A DNA stretch of 44,978 nucleotides from an uncultured Lachnospiraceae bacterium (GCA_910586275.1 CAJUIM010000010.1:1-44978), one strand, 5' to 3'; counted from the first letter of the stretch, positions 17,806 to 26,808 are shown. Notes: generated from the sequence alone by a model not told the origin. Made by a program: numbers and translations.

Positions 17806-18775
17806 CAAGATCCCGTGCCTTATTCTCGGCGCATTTCTGGCGGGATGCGTCCTGACGGGCTGCGGGGACAAGACTTATGAAATGGCATATTCCCCGGATT
17901 ATCCGGTAAGCAGTTACCGGTTGGATTCCCCGGCCGAAAGTGACGACATGGCGGATCCGTTTGCCAGGGATTTATGCGTAGTGGACAAGGATGTAACGGC
18001 AGGCACGGATGTGGATATGTCGCAGGCCAGTTCGGCAGCACTGTTCTGCCTGGACAATAATAAAACCATATATGCAAAGAATGTACACGAAAAACTGGCG
18101 CCGGCCAGTCTTACAAAAATAATGACGGCTTTAGTGGCCTTGAAATACGGTTCGCCGGAAATGATGCTGACCGCTTCGGCCAATGTAAAAATCACGGAAT
18201 CCGGGGCACAGCTGTGCGGCCTGAAGGAGGGGGATCAGATGACGCTGACGCAGGCTCTCCATGTGCTTCTCATTAATTCGGCCAATGATGCCGCGGTGAT
18301 GATTGCGGAAGGAATCGGCGGGTCGGTGGAAGGATTCTGTGAACTGATGAATAAAGAGGCTCTGGCACTTGGGGCAACGAACTGTAATTTTGTCAATCCC
18401 CATGGACTGACGGCGGAGAATCATTATGTGACGGCTTATGATATGTATCTGATTTTCAATGAAGCGGTAAAATATGACCTGATCAATGAAATTATCCGTA
18501 TGCCAAGCTATACCACCGTTTATCACAACAGGGAAGGGAACGAGATAGAACTTTCCGTCAGCAATTCCAATCAATACCTTCAGGGGCAGGATGTGCCGGA
18601 GTCGATTACCATAATCGGAGGAAAGACAGGGACTACCAATGCGGCAGGACGGTGCCTTATTCTCCTGTCCAGGGATTCGGCAGGAAAGTCTTATATTTCC
18701 ATTATACTCCGTTCCGAAAGCAGGGAAACGCTGTACGGAGGGATGACAGATTTATTGGAGGAAATCAAGAATTAA
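17789..18775 (+). CDS. lipoprotein D-alanyl-D-alanine carboxypeptidase
   Basis: This is a serine-type D-Ala-D-Ala carboxypeptidase (peptidase S11) that trims peptidoglycan stems. Motifs in order are SLTK (in APASLTKIMTAL), SAN (in INSANDAAVMIA) and KTGTT. The N-terminus is a lipoprotein-type signal with lipobox candidates LAGC (Cys20) and LTGC (Cys25), so it is probably lipid-anchored instead of tail-anchored like DacA. GTG start at 17789 lies inside the last codons of the MgsA-like gene, with AGAGGGGAC upstream. At 328 residues it lacks the longer C-terminal domain of some DacA proteins. Confidence 0.88.
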   Translation: MKCINNKIPCLILGAFLAGCVLTGCGDKTYEMAYSPDYPVSSYRLDSPAESDDMADPFARDLCVVDKDVTAGTDVDMSQASSAALFCLDNNKTIYAKNVHEKLAPASLTKIMTALVALKYGSPEMMLTASANVKITESGAQLCGLKEGDQMTLTQALHVLLINSANDAAVMIAEGIGGSVEGFCELMNKEALALGATNCNFVNPHGLTAENHYVTAYDMYLIFNEAVKYDLINEIIRMPSYTTVYHNREGNEIELSVSNSNQYLQGQDVPESITIIGGKTGTTNAAGRCLILLSRDSAGKSYISIILRSESRETLYGGMTDLLEEIKN

Positions 18776-18778
18776 CAG

Positions 18779-18807
18779 TTGTTTTTTAAGATAATATAAA
18801 CTATAAT
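18779..18807 (+). promoter_or_regulatory. promoter for the small P-loop gene
   Basis: TTGTTT at 18779-18784 and a perfect TATAAT at 18802-18807 are 17 bases apart. The gene starts 51 bp downstream of the -10 box. This separates the small P-loop gene from the cell-shape operon. Confidence 0.7.
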
Positions 18808-18857
18808 GAAGATAGGCCAAATTTTTGGGGCCGAATTTACTTTAGGAGGGTTCACCA

Positions 18858-19277
18858 ATGGTTCAATTAATAGCAGGCAAAAAGGGAAAAGGAAAAACGA
18901 AGCATTTACTGGATAAAGTAAATGAGGAAGTGAAAACCGCATCAGGAAATATTACATACTTGGATAAAAGCACGAAGCATATGTTTGAACTGAACAACAA
19001 AGTAAGGCTGATCAATGTATCTGATTACTTAATCACAAACAGCGATGAATTTTTAGGCTTCATCTGTGGGATTATTTCTCAGGATCATGATTTGCAGCAG
19101 ATGTATTTTGACAGCTTTTTAAAAATTGCCTGTTTGGAAGACGGGGATATCGCTCCGGTTATTGCCAAATTAGAGAAAATTGGAGAATCATTTGGAATTG
19201 ATTTCATTTTGAGCATATCCTTGGATGAAACGGAACTGCCCGAAGACCTGAAATCAAAAATCATTGTATCTCTTTAA
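18858..19277 (+). CDS. small P-loop protein of unknown function
   Basis: This 139-residue protein begins MVQLIAGKKGKGKTKHLL, a clean Walker A motif (GxxGxGKT, residues 7-14) at the extreme N-terminus. No obvious Walker B or membrane segment follows. The rest alternates short strands and helices (NITYLDKSTKHM; DFILSISLD at the end). Related clostridial proteins are sometimes labelled ATP-binding or PilT-like, but no pilus genes are nearby. An AGGAGGG site precedes the ATG. It is monocistronic by appearance, with its own promoter and a terminator. Function unknown. Confidence 0.85.
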   Translation: MVQLIAGKKGKGKTKHLLDKVNEEVKTASGNITYLDKSTKHMFELNNKVRLINVSDYLITNSDEFLGFICGIISQDHDLQQMYFDSFLKIACLEDGDIAPVIAKLEKIGESFGIDFILSISLDETELPEDLKSKIIVSL

Positions 19278-19302
19278 GATAGGAACGGATAAAGGAAGAA
19301 AA

Positions 19303-19330
19303 GGCCTCGGATGCAGCCGGGGTCTTTCTT
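19303..19330 (+). terminator. rho-independent terminator after the P-loop gene
   Basis: Bases 19303-19310 pair with 19317-19324 (8 bp, two G-U wobbles that pair only on the plus strand) around a 6-base loop, followed by TTTCTT. It ends only 24 bp before the next start codon, so it may work as an attenuator for the following genes. Confidence 0.7.
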
Positions 19331-19354
19331 ACTGACAGCAGGAGGTTTTTTGTA

Positions 19355-20752
19355 TTGGCAAATCAAAATCCCAATAAAATAACCAAATATAGGAAACCGC
19401 TGAACCTGAATATCGGAATGGTTATTTTTGCGGTCATATTCGTTTATATCATTATCTGTGTTTTTATGTATTTTACCTCCAGGCATATTGTTTGGTATGA
19501 GGTAACGGCCGGAGCCTTATCTACCAACAATATATATAAAGCTGTGGCATTGCGTGACGAGACTGTCATAGAAGCCACGGATGCCGGCTATGCCAACTAT
19601 TTTGCAAGAGAAGGCTCTAAGGTCGCCGTGGGGGATTTAGTATATGCCGTAGATGAATCGGGAAAGCTGGCTGACTATATCACAGCGGATTCCACCGGGG
19701 AAAATACATTATCGGAAACCGACCTGAACGAACTGAAGACGGAGATTGTAAGCTTTGCCAATAGCTTTGACTGTAAAAACTTTTCTGCCGTATACGATTT
19801 TAAATATAATATGGAAGGAATGGTACTGAAACTCTCCAACTATAATATACTGGACAGCATCGATTCCGTGCAGGCTTCCGGGTTTGCCGGGTTCGTAAAA
19901 CAGTGCATGTCGCCTTTAGCAGGGGTTGTCATATACTCCAGGGACGGATATGAGGAACTGAAACTGGAGGATATGACGGCCGCTCTGATGGATTCCAAAA
20001 ATTATGAGAAAGAACAATTTCTGGGCAATGCCCTGATTGGCGTGGGGGATCCTGTTTATAAACTGTCCACCAATGAAGACTGGTCATTGGTCATTCAGGT
20101 GGATAAAGAGAGGGAACAGCAATTGCTGGAGGCGGAATATGTCCGGGTGCGTTTCCTGAAAAATCAGGAAACTTCCTGGGGATTGGTAGAATCCTTTACC
20201 AATCCGGAAGGGGATATTTTCGTAAAGCTGACTTTTACGAATTCTATGATTACTTTCTGCAATGACCGTTTTGTAGATATCGAATTGATTCTGGAAGATG
20301 AAACAGGACTGAAAATACCGAATTCATCCATTGTGGAAAAAGAATTTTTCATCGTCCCTAAAGAATATGTGACAAAGGGCGGGAACAGCAGCAATTATGG
20401 GGTTCTGCGGGAAATTTACCTGGAAGACGGCACTCCGTCCACCGAATTTGTGGAAACGACGATTTACAATGAAACCGATGAAGAATATTACTTGGATGAT
20501 GCTATGCTTAGAATCGGCGATTATCTTGTGAAGCCGGATTCTGCGGAAAAGTATGCAGTCAGCAAAATGGACAGTCTGATCGGGGTTTATAACATCAATA
20601 AGGGATACGCCGACTTTAAGCAGGTCAATATCTTATACAATAATGATGAATATTCCATTGTCCAGTCCAATACGGCATATGGCCTGAATGTATATGATTA
20701 TATTGTGCTGGATGCCTCTACGGTCAGTGAAGACGAGTTGATTTATGAATAA
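19355..20752 (+). CDS. HlyD-like membrane-anchored protein
   Basis: This 465-residue protein has a basic cytosolic N-terminus, one membrane helix (about residues 20-42), and a long outside part. The outside part starts with a barrel-sandwich-like segment (GYANYFAREGSKVAVGDLVYAVDESG), as in HlyD/RND adaptor proteins. No ABC transporter or outer channel is adjacent. The same kind of gene recurs just upstream of yggS-sepF in Clostridia, suggesting an envelope or division role. TTG start at 19355, nine bases after AGGAGG at 19340-19345. Confidence 0.82.
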   Translation: MANQNPNKITKYRKPLNLNIGMVIFAVIFVYIIICVFMYFTSRHIVWYEVTAGALSTNNIYKAVALRDETVIEATDAGYANYFAREGSKVAVGDLVYAVDESGKLADYITADSTGENTLSETDLNELKTEIVSFANSFDCKNFSAVYDFKYNMEGMVLKLSNYNILDSIDSVQASGFAGFVKQCMSPLAGVVIYSRDGYEELKLEDMTAALMDSKNYEKEQFLGNALIGVGDPVYKLSTNEDWSLVIQVDKEREQQLLEAEYVRVRFLKNQETSWGLVESFTNPEGDIFVKLTFTNSMITFCNDRFVDIELILEDETGLKIPNSSIVEKEFFIVPKEYVTKGGNSSNYGVLREIYLEDGTPSTEFVETTIYNETDEEYYLDDAMLRIGDYLVKPDSAEKYAVSKMDSLIGVYNINKGYADFKQVNILYNNDEYSIVQSNTAYGLNVYDYIVLDASTVSEDELIYE

Positions 20753-20775
20753 CGATAAGTAAAGGAGCTGATGTA

Positions 20776-21480
20776 ATGGCCGGACAGATAAGTGAAAATA
20801 TTCGCCGGACGGAAGCGAACATAAGAGAAGCATGTATAAGAGCCGGACGGGAAATGCAGGACGTAACCATGATTGCCGTCAGCAAGACGAAACCTATCGA
20901 CATGCTGCAGGAAGCGTACGACTGTGGCTGCCGCCATTTCGGGGAAAATAAAGTGCAGGAGCTGACGGATAAGTATGAGCAACTGCCGAAAGATATCAAA
21001 TGGCATATGATTGGGCATCTGCAGAGAAATAAAGTAAAATATATTGTGGATAAGGCATATTTAATCCATAGCGTGGATTCCCTGCGTCTGGCAGAGGAAA
21101 TCAGCAAAGAAGCAGGGAAGAAAGGCATCACGGCACATATACTGGTGGAAGTGAATATAGCCGGAGAGGAAACGAAATTCGGAATAGCTAAGGAAGAAGC
21201 AGAAGAACTGATACGGGAAATTGCGAAACTGCCTTCCATACAGATCGAGGGGCTTATGGCGATAGCTCCTTATGTGGAAAATCCCGAAAAAAACAGACAA
21301 TACTTTGAAGACTTGTATCATTTATCTGTTGACATAGAACAAAAAAACATTGATAATAGTAACATGAGCGTTTTGTCGATGGGTATGACCGGCGATTATG
21401 AAGTGGCCGTGGAGGAAGGAGCCACATATGTCCGTATCGGAACCGGGATATTCGGGGAAAGGCATTATGGTGCGGTATAG
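20776..21480 (+). CDS. yggS: YggS/YlmE family PLP-binding protein
   Basis: PLP homeostasis protein, an alanine-racemase-fold barrel without known catalysis. The PLP lysine is K37 in MIAVSKTK. HFGENKVQEL, WHMIGHLQRNK, HSVDSL and LSMGMTGD are family hallmarks. At 234 residues the length is normal. An AAAGGAG site precedes the ATG. It is paired with sepF, as in the ylm cluster of Firmicutes. Confidence 0.95.
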   Translation: MAGQISENIRRTEANIREACIRAGREMQDVTMIAVSKTKPIDMLQEAYDCGCRHFGENKVQELTDKYEQLPKDIKWHMIGHLQRNKVKYIVDKAYLIHSVDSLRLAEEISKEAGKKGITAHILVEVNIAGEETKFGIAKEEAEELIREIAKLPSIQIEGLMAIAPYVENPEKNRQYFEDLYHLSVDIEQKNIDNSNMSVLSMGMTGDYEVAVEEGATYVRIGTGIFGERHYGAV

Positions 21481-21510
21481 CCGCCATATATTAAGGAGAA
21501 AGTTAGAAGA

Positions 21511-22014
21511 ATGGGTGTAATGGATAAATTTTTGAATTATATGAAACTGAATGATGAGGATGATTATTACGACGATGATTATTATGATGAACCGGATGAT
21601 GATCCCAAACCGCCCCAACCGAAGAAACAGCCCGTCCTCAGAGAGGAACCCGTACAAGGGGATGAGCCAGTCAGAAAGCAGAACCCTAAAATAACCCCTA
21701 TGAACAGACAGCCCCGCAAAATGTCCGGGGCAGGGATGGAAGTCTGTGTGATTAAGCCCACTTCCGTGGAAGACGGAAGAGAAATTACGGAAACTCTGCT
21801 TGCCAACCGAACAGTAGTATTGAATCTGGAAGGGCTGGATGTGGAAGTTGCCCAGAGAATTATTGATTTTACGTCCGGTTCCTGTTTTGCCATCAGTGGA
21901 AATCTGCAGAAGATCTCACATTATATATTTATTATCACGCCAGCCAGCGTAGATATTTCCGGTGATTTTCAGGAACTGATTTCCGGTGCTTTTGACGTGC
22001 CTATTAATAAATAA
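21511..22014 (+). CDS. sepF: cell division protein SepF
   Basis: SepF binds FtsZ and the membrane and helps shape the septum. The N-terminal amphipathic membrane-binding segment (MDKFLNYMKL) is followed by an acidic, Asp/Tyr-rich linker with prolines (about residues 12-70). The C-terminal SepF fold (VVLNLEGLDVEVAQRIIDFTSG) ends with FIITPASVDISG. At 167 residues the length is normal. It lies 30 bp after yggS with an AAGGAG site. Confidence 0.95.
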   Translation: MGVMDKFLNYMKLNDEDDYYDDDYYDEPDDDPKPPQPKKQPVLREEPVQGDEPVRKQNPKITPMNRQPRKMSGAGMEVCVIKPTSVEDGREITETLLANRTVVLNLEGLDVEVAQRIIDFTSGSCFAISGNLQKISHYIFIITPASVDISGDFQELISGAFDVPINK

Positions 22015-22074
22015 AAGAGGTATGCATATCTAAAACGCAGGCATGACAGACTGCGTAGGATATAAGCAACAGGA

Positions 22075-22099
22075 AACTTCCCTTTACGGGAAGTTTTTT
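22075..22099 (+). terminator. rho-independent terminator after sepF
   Basis: Bases 22075-22082 pair perfectly with 22088-22095 (8 bp, 5-base loop), followed by a run of T to 22099. A smaller 6-bp hairpin (ACGCAG / CTGCGT) lies 20 bases upstream. It separates the HlyD-like/yggS/sepF transcript from aroB. Confidence 0.88.
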
Positions 22100-22148
22100 C
22101 CGCATAGGAAGTTATTTATCGAATCTATTACAGGAAGGAGAATTTACG

Positions 22149-23258
22149 ATGGCACAGCGATTAACCATCAATTATGAAAAGAAACCATGCTATGATATAG
22201 TTTTCGCTCAGGATTTCGGCGGACTGGGAGAGGAACTGGAGGAACTGAACATATCCCAGCGGAAGCTCTGTATTGTGACGGATTCCACAGTAGAAAAATT
22301 ATATGCACAGAATGTATTGGAGGCAATCCAGGACAAATGCAGGAAAGCCGTAGTTTTCAGTTTCCCAGAAGGGGAAAAGAACAAGACACTGGATACCGTA
22401 AAAAAGGCTTATACCTTTCTGATAGAAGAGGGTTTTGACCGAAAGGATATGCTGATTGCCTTGGGCGGCGGAGTGGTAGGGGATGTGACCGGCTTTACGG
22501 CGGCTACTTATCTGCGCGGCGTAGATTTTATCCAAATTCCTACTACACTTCTGGCACAGGCAGACAGCAGCATCGGAGGCAAAACCGGTGTGGACTTCGA
22601 TGGGTATAAAAATATGGCCGGTGCTTTTTATATGCCCAAGCTTGTTTATATGAACGTATCGGTGCTGAAGACGTTGGAGGACAGGCAGTATTTTTCCGGC
22701 TTTGCGGAGATTATGAAGCATGGCCTGATTAAAGATCATATTTTTTACGAATGGCTGTTGGACAATATATACGAAATCTGTGAACGCGATCCTGAAGTAT
22801 TGGAAGAAATGGTCATGAAAAGCAGTACCATTAAGAAACTGGTTGTGGAAAAGGATCCATTGGAGAAAGGGGAGAGAGCCCTGCTGAATTTTGGCCACAC
22901 CATCGGCCATGCCATTGAAAAAGCAAAAGGTTTTGAACTATATCATGGGGAATGCGTGGCTCTGGGCTGTATCGCTGCCTCTTATATTTCCTGGAAGCAT
23001 GAACTGCTAAGCATGGAAGAATACTATGAAATCCGGGATATGTTTGTGCCCTTTAACCTTCCTATTTCCATTGAACAGATCAGTCCTGAGGAAATCCTCC
23101 GACTGACTAAGTCGGACAAAAAAATGGAGGCCGGAAAAATCAAATTTATACTTCTGAAGAAAGTGGGGAAAGCCGTCGTTGACCTGAATGTGACAGATGA
23201 GGATATTCTGGCGGCTGTCAGGGAAATATATTTCAGTGAAGATGATTTCGCCGAGTAA
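22149..23258 (+). CDS. aroB: 3-dehydroquinate synthase AroB
   Basis: AroB converts DAHP to 3-dehydroquinate, the second step of the shikimate pathway, using NAD and a divalent metal. Visible motifs are GGGVVGD (residues 106-112), PTTLLAQADSSIGGKTGVD, and FGHTIGHAIE with metal-binding histidines. At 369 residues it is slightly longer than average. An AAGGAG site precedes the ATG. No other shikimate gene is near, so it appears detached from an aro operon. Confidence 0.95.
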   Translation: MAQRLTINYEKKPCYDIVFAQDFGGLGEELEELNISQRKLCIVTDSTVEKLYAQNVLEAIQDKCRKAVVFSFPEGEKNKTLDTVKKAYTFLIEEGFDRKDMLIALGGGVVGDVTGFTAATYLRGVDFIQIPTTLLAQADSSIGGKTGVDFDGYKNMAGAFYMPKLVYMNVSVLKTLEDRQYFSGFAEIMKHGLIKDHIFYEWLLDNIYEICERDPEVLEEMVMKSSTIKKLVVEKDPLEKGERALLNFGHTIGHAIEKAKGFELYHGECVALGCIAASYISWKHELLSMEEYYEIRDMFVPFNLPISIEQISPEEILRLTKSDKKMEAGKIKFILLKKVGKAVVDLNVTDEDILAAVREIYFSEDDFAE

Positions 23259-23273
23259 GGGATGGGAAACGGC

Positions 23274-24191
23274 ATGTATTGTTTTCAGATTACGGAAGAA
23301 ACGGAAGAAGAGAGGATTGATAAATTTCTGAGCGGAAGGATGGAGTCTTTGTCCCGCTCTTATATCCAGAAGCTGCTGAAGGACGGCATTGTACTGGTGA
23401 ACGGTGTTCCTGCGAAAGCCAATTATCGGGTGAAATATGAGGACGAAATCCGTTTGGAACTGCCTCCGGCCGAAGAACCGGACATTAAACCGGAAAAGAT
23501 TCCTTTGGATATTTTATATGAAGACGAAGATGTCTTGGTGGTAAACAAGCCGAAAGGAATGGTAGTGCACCCTGCAGCAGGACATTATACGGGAACTTTG
23601 GTAAATGCCGTCATGGAGCATTGTAAAGGGAATTTATCCGGCATTAACGGCGTAATGCGCCCCGGCATTGTTCACCGCATTGACAGGGATACGACAGGCT
23701 CGGTCATTATCTGCAAGAATGATTTCTCCCATAGCAATATTGCGGCTCAGCTAAAGGAACATACGGTAGTAAGGCGTTACCGTGCCATTTGCTGCGGCGT
23801 ATTGAAAGAGGATAGGAAAACCGTATGTGCGCCTATCGGCAGGCATCCTTTGGAACGCAAAAAGATGGCGGTGAACGAAAAAAACGGAAAACATGCGGTG
23901 ACCCATGTTGAGGTGCTGCAGCGTTTTCAGAATCATACTTATATTGAGTGCCGGCTGGAAACAGGAAGGACTCATCAGATCCGAGTTCATATGGCAAGCA
24001 TCGGGCATCCTCTTTTAGGTGACAGCGTTTATGGAGGTGCCGGAAAAATCGGGAAAGCATTGTCCTATCCGTTGGAAGGGCAATGTCTGCATGCCCAAAT
24101 ATTGGGTTTTTGTCATCCGCGTACCGGGCAGTATGTGGAAACCGATGCGCCCCTTCCTGAATATTTTCGGAATTTGTTGAAAGTTTTATAA
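23274..24191 (+). CDS. RluD-family 23S rRNA/tRNA pseudouridine synthase
   Basis: An N-terminal S4 RNA-binding domain (ERIDKFLSGRM, VNGVPAKANYRV) precedes the RluA/RluD catalytic domain. The catalytic Asp is in HRIDRDTTG, and later LETGRTHQIRVHMASIGHPLLGD is diagnostic. The ATG at 23274 fits RluD N-termini and has GGGA upstream. An in-frame ATG at 23262 abuts AAGGG with almost no spacing. It follows aroB closely and is probably co-transcribed with it. The exact uridine targets cannot be told from sequence alone. Confidence 0.92.
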   Translation: MYCFQITEETEEERIDKFLSGRMESLSRSYIQKLLKDGIVLVNGVPAKANYRVKYEDEIRLELPPAEEPDIKPEKIPLDILYEDEDVLVVNKPKGMVVHPAAGHYTGTLVNAVMEHCKGNLSGINGVMRPGIVHRIDRDTTGSVIICKNDFSHSNIAAQLKEHTVVRRYRAICCGVLKEDRKTVCAPIGRHPLERKKMAVNEKNGKHAVTHVEVLQRFQNHTYIECRLETGRTHQIRVHMASIGHPLLGDSVYGGAGKIGKALSYPLEGQCLHAQILGFCHPRTGQYVETDAPLPEYFRNLLKVL

Positions 24192-24205
24192 ATTTTATAT
24201 ATAAT
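24177..24205 (+). promoter_or_regulatory. promoter for the cytidylate-kinase-like gene
   Basis: TTGAAA at 24177-24182 and a perfect TATAAT at 24200-24205 are 17 bases apart. The -35 box overlaps the last codons of the pseudouridine synthase gene. The next ATG is 46 bp downstream. Confidence 0.7.
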
Positions 24206-24250
24206 ATAAATTACAGCTTATGAGTTATCAAAAAGACAGGAGGAATCAGT

Positions 24251-24874
24251 ATGAATACAATTATTACAATAGGGCGTCAGTTCGGTTCTGCAGGAAGGGA
24301 AATCGGAGAAAAAGTTGCGGAATACTTCGGCATTAAATATTATGATAAGGAACTGCTTACGAGAGCAGCCAAGGAAAGCGGATTCTGTGAGGAAATGATT
24401 CAGAACCATGATGAACGACCTACTAATTCCTTTCTTTATAACCTTGTTATGGATACCTATTCTTTCGGTTACAATGCGTCATCGTTTGTAGACATGCCTA
24501 TCAGCCATAAGGTATTTCTGGCACAGTTTGACACTATTAAAAAAATTGCGGATGAAGGGCCGTGTGTCATTGTGGGCCGGTGTGCGGATTATGCATTGAG
24601 CGAATATAAAAATTGCGTCCATTTGTTTATCTATGGAAATGAAGACGAAAAAATAAAACGCGTCATGGAAAAATACAGCCTTACAGAACAGAAGGCCAAA
24701 GATATGATGAACAAGAAAGACAAACAGAGACAGAGTTACTACAATTATTATTCTTCCAAGAAATGGGGCAGGGCAGACAGCTATGATTTATGCATAAACA
24801 GTAATGTTCTCGGTGTTGAGGGGACTGTCCGTCTAATCATCCAGTTTGTGGAAGATTTTGAAGGAAAGAAATAA
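24251..24874 (+). CDS. cytidylate kinase-like family protein
   Basis: This 207-residue P-loop kinase-like protein begins with IITIGRQFGSAGREIGEKVA, the nucleotide-binding loop of the cytidylate_kin2 family. KYYDKELLTRAAKESG and IVGRCADY follow, and a lid region near residue 140 is rich in Lys and Asp. It is distinct from canonical Cmk. Clostridia commonly carry several copies, of unknown substrate. A GGAGG site precedes the ATG, and its own promoter is at 24177. Confidence 0.88.
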   Translation: MNTIITIGRQFGSAGREIGEKVAEYFGIKYYDKELLTRAAKESGFCEEMIQNHDERPTNSFLYNLVMDTYSFGYNASSFVDMPISHKVFLAQFDTIKKIADEGPCVIVGRCADYALSEYKNCVHLFIYGNEDEKIKRVMEKYSLTEQKAKDMMNKKDKQRQSYYNYYSSKKWGRADSYDLCINSNVLGVEGTVRLIIQFVEDFEGKK

Positions 24875-24895
24875 CGTAGGAGTGAAACGACAGAC

Positions 24896-25981
24896 ATGGC
24901 ATGTTTCAGAATACATACAGATCGTCTTCGTAGAGGCATGATAATAAAAAATGACGTATATTCCAGGACGGGCGCCGTTCTCATCCCTGTAAACACTCCT
25001 GTGACAAAGGATGTTGTATCTCTATTGACACGGCATTTCATTGATTATGTCATGGTAGATTATCAGGCCACGGCTTCCAGCCCTGCGGATATCCCGTCTC
25101 CTGAATCAGTGCCTCAGTTTAAACAACAGCAGGTAAAAGAATTCAAGGGAAGTTTCCGGATAGCGGAAACCGCACTTTCAGAAAATTTAGTGGATTTTGT
25201 GACAAAAGATAAAGATTTAGATATCCCCTTACTTCTGAATATGCTGAATGATATTGTGGGAAAATCGGAAAACGAAGTTAATCTGTGCAATATGCTCTTT
25301 AAAATGAAAAGCACTGCGGAAGGTTTGTATACGCATTCTATTAATGTTGCCCTATGGGCACAAGTATTGGCAAAATGGATGGACTTTGAACAGGAAGATA
25401 TCGAATTGGTGGGAATTGCCGGACTTTTGCATGATATCGGGCTTCTGAAGCTGACGAATGCGGCAGAACTGCCAGCCGGCTTTACTTTTCATGAGGAATT
25501 AGGCGGGCTTAAATATGGTAAGCATACCATATTGGGTTATAATCTGTTTAAAAATAAAAATATTGACGTACGGGTGAAGCAGGCTATCCTGACTCACCAT
25601 GAACGTCAGGACGGAAGCGGCTTTCCTCTGAAGGTAAGCCTTAAAAATATAAACCTTATTTCACGGGTTCTTGCCATAGCAGATACTTACGATACCCTAA
25701 CAATGACGGAGCGGGGCATCAAGCCTAAATCACCGTTTTGGATTTTAAAGCATTTAGAGGATACGGGATACCAAAAATATGACTCCGATATGCTTATGAC
25801 TTTTATTTCTCATCTTACCAACAATTTTATCAGACATACCGTCCGCCTAAGCAATGATTCCATCGGACAGATTGTCATGATCAACAAGTTCAACCTGACG
25901 CGCCCATTGGTACAGATAGGGAACAGTTTTATTGATTTGGCAGTCCGGAAAGATTTGGTCATTAAAGAGATACTGGATTAA
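24896..25981 (+). CDS. HD-GYP domain phosphodiesterase
   Basis: The HD-GYP domain shows LLHDIGLL, a GKHTILGY segment and HHERQDGSGFP (HHExxDGxGxP), the metal and substrate motifs of cyclic di-GMP phosphodiesterases. The N-terminal ~120 residues form a small domain seen in many HD-GYP proteins (RLRRGMIIKNDVYSRTGAVL). No receiver or membrane segment is present, so it is cytosolic. No diguanylate cyclase is encoded in the window. AGGAG at 24878 is a little far from the ATG. Confidence 0.9.
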   Translation: MACFRIHTDRLRRGMIIKNDVYSRTGAVLIPVNTPVTKDVVSLLTRHFIDYVMVDYQATASSPADIPSPESVPQFKQQQVKEFKGSFRIAETALSENLVDFVTKDKDLDIPLLLNMLNDIVGKSENEVNLCNMLFKMKSTAEGLYTHSINVALWAQVLAKWMDFEQEDIELVGIAGLLHDIGLLKLTNAAELPAGFTFHEELGGLKYGKHTILGYNLFKNKNIDVRVKQAILTHHERQDGSGFPLKVSLKNINLISRVLAIADTYDTLTMTERGIKPKSPFWILKHLEDTGYQKYDSDMLMTFISHLTNNFIRHTVRLSNDSIGQIVMINKFNLTRPLVQIGNSFIDLAVRKDLVIKEILD

Positions 25982-26004
25982 AATGAGAGTGGTTATAGAC
26001 AGAG

Positions 26005-26050
26005 ACAACTATTCGCAAAAGACAAGTTTAACGAATAGTTGTGTTCGTTT
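26005..26050 (+). terminator. terminator after the HD-GYP gene
   Basis: Bases 26005-26015 pair perfectly with 26032-26042 (11 bp, 16-base loop) and are followed on the plus strand by a T-rich tract. It stands between the plus-strand HD-GYP gene and the convergent small minus-strand gene. Confidence 0.7.
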
Positions 26051-26071
26051 TTATTTCATACATGCCGGTTT

Positions 26072-26299
26072 TTACTTTTCCCGGTAGTCTTCGGAACTAT
26101 TATATTTTGTAATGTAATTTGTACTGTGAGTTACTTGCTCCCGGTGTTTTTGTATTTCCTTTCTGCGTTCCATATAATTGTTCCGGTAATTCTCCACAGA
26201 ACTGAAATTCCTTTCCTTATGCATCTTTTTATACCGTGGATATACTCCCAAGAAAATAATGAGAAATATCAATATAATGCTGATAACCAATATCTTCAT
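26072..26299 (-). CDS. small single-pass membrane protein
   Basis: This 75-residue protein has an N-terminal hydrophobic helix (about residues 2-20) and a strongly charged, Lys/Arg/Glu/Asn-rich tail, predicted cytosolic or outside depending on topology. An AAGGA site precedes the ATG at good spacing. It lies 52 bp downstream of dtd on the same strand and so may be the last gene of the AI-2E transporter-dtd transcript. I recognise no family. The membrane-helix start and ribosome site make it more than a chance ORF. Confidence 0.6.
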   Translation of the reverse strand: MKILVISIILIFLIIFLGVYPRYKKMHKERNFSSVENYRNNYMERRKEIQKHREQVTHSTNYITKYNSSEDYREK

Positions 26300-26351
26300 G
26301 ATTCTTCTTCCTTCATATGACTTTCGGTTTCATATAATATTTTGCAATTCC

Positions 26352-26804
26352 TTAATGACAAATCTCATTGGAATCCAGCAGAATTGTAAAGGGACCGTCA
26401 TTTATCAGCGAAACTTCCATGCAGGCACCAAATTCTCCGCATTGAGTATCCGGAATGGTTTTTCTGCATTCCCTTAAAATATATTCATACAAAGCATTTG
26501 CCATATCCGGCGCTCCCGCATGAACAAAAGAAGGCCTGTTTCCTTTTCTGCAGTCTGCATATAATGTAAATTGTGACACAATTAACAAATTGCCTCCCAC
26601 AGCATTCAGATCTAAGTTAGTTTTTCCGTTCTCATCTTCAAAAATTCTCAGCCCTACTAATTTCTTTATCATTTTGTCGGCAATTTCCTCATTATCTTCT
26701 GAAGAGATACCAAGCAGGACAAGCAAACCCTGCCCTATTTCACCAATCACCCTATCTTCAGCCTTTACCTCAGCATGTTTTACCCGTTGTATGACAAAAC
26801 GCAT
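26352..26804 (-). CDS. dtd: D-aminoacyl-tRNA deacylase
   Basis: Dtd hydrolyses D-amino acids mischarged on tRNA and also Gly-tRNA(Ala). The SQFTLYAD motif and the C-terminal NDGPFTI (the NxGPxT cross-subunit Gly-cisPro motif) are present. At 150 residues the length is normal. An AGGAG site before the ATG overlaps the end of the AI-2E transporter gene 4 bp upstream, indicating co-transcription. Confidence 0.95.
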   Translation of the reverse strand: MRFVIQRVKHAEVKAEDRVIGEIGQGLLVLLGISSEDNEEIADKMIKKLVGLRIFEDENGKTNLDLNAVGGNLLIVSQFTLYADCRKGNRPSFVHAGAPDMANALYEYILRECRKTIPDTQCGEFGACMEVSLINDGPFTILLDSNEICH

Positions 26805-26808
26805 AATG

